A DNA stretch of 6,329 bases from Paracoccaceae bacterium (GTDB lineage Bacteria > Pseudomonadota > Alphaproteobacteria > Rhodobacterales > Rhodobacteraceae): the NCBI GenBank assembly GCA_003551745.1, contig PUNI01000419.1, forward strand, positions 1 to 6,329, given 5' to 3'. Numbering within the stretch: the first letter of the stretch is position 1; each line of letters starts with the position of its first letter. The position numbers and the translations under genes are program-made. The notes below the pieces were generated by a model. That model searched no databases and had not been told where the DNA came from. It saw nothing but the letters and a program-made list of their open reading frames with translations. Below, piece by piece: positions 5,587-6,329 of this stretch.

Positions 5587-5594
5587 CCGCGCGT

Positions 5595-5672
5595 CGGGCC
5601 GTGGCGCAGTCTGGTTAGCGCGTCCGTCTGGGGGGCGGAAGGTCGCGAGTTCGAATCTCGCCGGCCCGACCA
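5595..5672 (+). tRNA. tRNA-Pro, anticodon GGG, CCA encoded
   Basis: The cloverleaf folds without mismatches apart from one T-G pair. Acceptor CGGGCCG (5595-5601) pairs with CGGCCCG (5662-5668); D stem GCGC/GCGC (5604-5607, 5618-5621) encloses AGTCTGGTTA; anticodon stem TCCGT/GCGGA (5623-5627, 5635-5639) encloses CTGGGGG with GGG at 5630-5632; variable loop AGGTC; T stem GCGAG/CTCGC encloses TTCGAAT. The discriminator is A5669 and CCA (5670-5672) is encoded. The C1-G72 pair with A73 is the bacterial proline identity signature. It reads CCC and CCU codons. The next gene begins 19 nt after the CCA, so the two are probably co-transcribed. Confidence 0.97.
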
Positions 5673-5691
5673 TTCCGACAAGTCAACGCCC

Positions 5692-6329
5692 ATGAGCGCC
5701 GGCGTCCTGCCGTCGCAGACCCTGAGGCGCCTGGTGGGCGAGGGGGTGATCTCCGGCGTGCCCGACCTGCTCGCCGAGCAGGTCCAGCCGGCGAGCCTGG
5801 ATCTGCGCCTCGGCAGCGAGGCCTACCGGGTGCGCGCCTCCTTCCTCGCCGGTCGGGATCGAACCGTCGCCGAACGTCTTCCCGAGTTCGAGATGCACCG
5901 GATGGACCTGCGCGACGGCGCGGTGCTGGAAAAGGGCTGCGTCTATCTGGTGCCGCTGGCCGAGCGACTTGCCCTTCCCGCCGATGTCCAGGGGGTTGCA
6001 AACGCCAAGAGTTCCACCGGCCGGCTCGACCTGCTCACCCGCGTGATCACCGACGGCGGCACCGAGTTCGACCGCATCGCGCCGGGCTACAACGGGCCGC
6101 TCTATGCCGAGATCTGCCCGCGCTCCTTCTCGGTTCTGGCCCGGCCCGGGCTGCGGCTCAACCAGCTGCGCCTGCGGCGCGGCGCGGCGGTGCTGGCCGA
6201 TGCCGAGCTTGCCGCGCTGCATGCCCGCGAGCGACTGGTCGGCGGCGAGGCAATCATCGCCGGCGGGCTCGGCTTTTCCGTCGACCTTCATCCCGATCGC
6301 GGCGACCTGCTCGGCTACCGCGCCAAGCC
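5692..6329 (+). CDS. dcd: 2'-deoxycytidine 5'-triphosphate deaminase, alphaproteobacterial long type (C-terminus outside window)
   Basis: The visible 212 codons plus two bases show no stop before the window edge; related proteins are about 360 residues, so roughly 60% is present. The enzyme deaminates dCTP to dUTP, feeding dTMP synthesis. MSAGVLPSQTLRRLV opens the protein, QPASLDLRLG (32-41) is the first conserved strand, and ANAKSSTGRLDLLTRVITDGG (103-123) matches the 'SSxxRLGL...' active-site segment of dCTP deaminases and dUTPases. GYNGPLYAEICPRSF (132-146) places E140 where the catalytic glutamate lies in E. coli Dcd. From about residue 190, GGLGFSVDLHPDRGDLLGYRAK looks like the start of a second, related half, as expected for this long family. 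The start has no visible Shine-Dalgarno and sits 19 nt behind the tRNA. The family is clear; the biochemical activity rests on annotation of relatives. Confidence 0.9.
   Translation, partial: MSAGVLPSQTLRRLVGEGVISGVPDLLAEQVQPASLDLRLGSEAYRVRASFLAGRDRTVAERLPEFEMHRMDLRDGAVLEKGCVYLVPLAERLALPADVQGVANAKSSTGRLDLLTRVITDGGTEFDRIAPGYNGPLYAEICPRSFSVLARPGLRLNQLRLRRGAAVLADAELAALHARERLVGGEAIIAGGLGFSVDLHPDRGDLLGYRAK

Noticed and set aside
5595..5672. tRNA-Pro as an integration site for a mobile element
   Set aside because: There is no integrase nearby and no repeat of the tRNA 3' end within the window; flanking genes are ordinary core genes.

Overview
This window looks like a core-genome segment of a high-GC alphaproteobacterium, most likely of the Rhodobacterales (Rhodobacteraceae-like). 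The reasons are the gene order (DUF177/YceD, rpmF, plsX, fabH, ihfA, merR-type regulator, tRNA-Pro), the alphaproteobacterial style of the BamE and DUF177 proteins, the long two-domain type of dCTP deaminase, and the strongly G/C-biased third codon positions throughout. I see no phage, transposon, CRISPR or foreign-composition island.

Layout. Positions 1-198 (minus strand) hold the start of a GNAT-fold N-acyltransferase resembling ornithine-lipid enzyme OlsB; it runs off the left edge. It is divergent from msrB (297-713, plus), a methionine-R-sulfoxide reductase. msrB converges with bamE (minus, 716-1198), an outer-membrane assembly lipoprotein, with only 2 bp between the two stop codons. bamE is divergent from the lipid/ribosome cluster: yceD/DUF177 (1320-1907), rpmF (2096-2302), plsX (2345-3514) and fabH (3511-4485, overlapping plsX by ATGA). 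An 82-bp gap with a promoter and a full-consensus IHF box leads into ihfA (4568-4870) and a MerR-family regulator (4893-5531). A tRNA-Pro(GGG) follows at 5595-5672, and 19 nt after its CCA end begins a 2'-deoxycytidine 5'-triphosphate deaminase (5692 to the right edge, truncated).

How the genes fit together. YceD and ribosomal protein L32 couple ribosome/23S rRNA metabolism to PlsX and FabH, which start phospholipid synthesis and fatty-acid elongation; this linkage is widely conserved in bacteria. IhfA is one half of the nucleoid protein IHF, and its own promoter region carries what looks like an IHF autoregulatory site. OlsB and BamE add an envelope theme, although they are transcribed separately.

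There is no gene-free stretch longer than 300 bp; the largest is 1908-2095 between yceD and rpmF. I found no convincing new biological system. The best leads are regulatory: the IHF box abutting the ihfA -35 element, the compact tRNA-Pro/dcd arrangement with no visible Shine-Dalgarno for dcd, and structured leaders upstream of rpmF and bamE.
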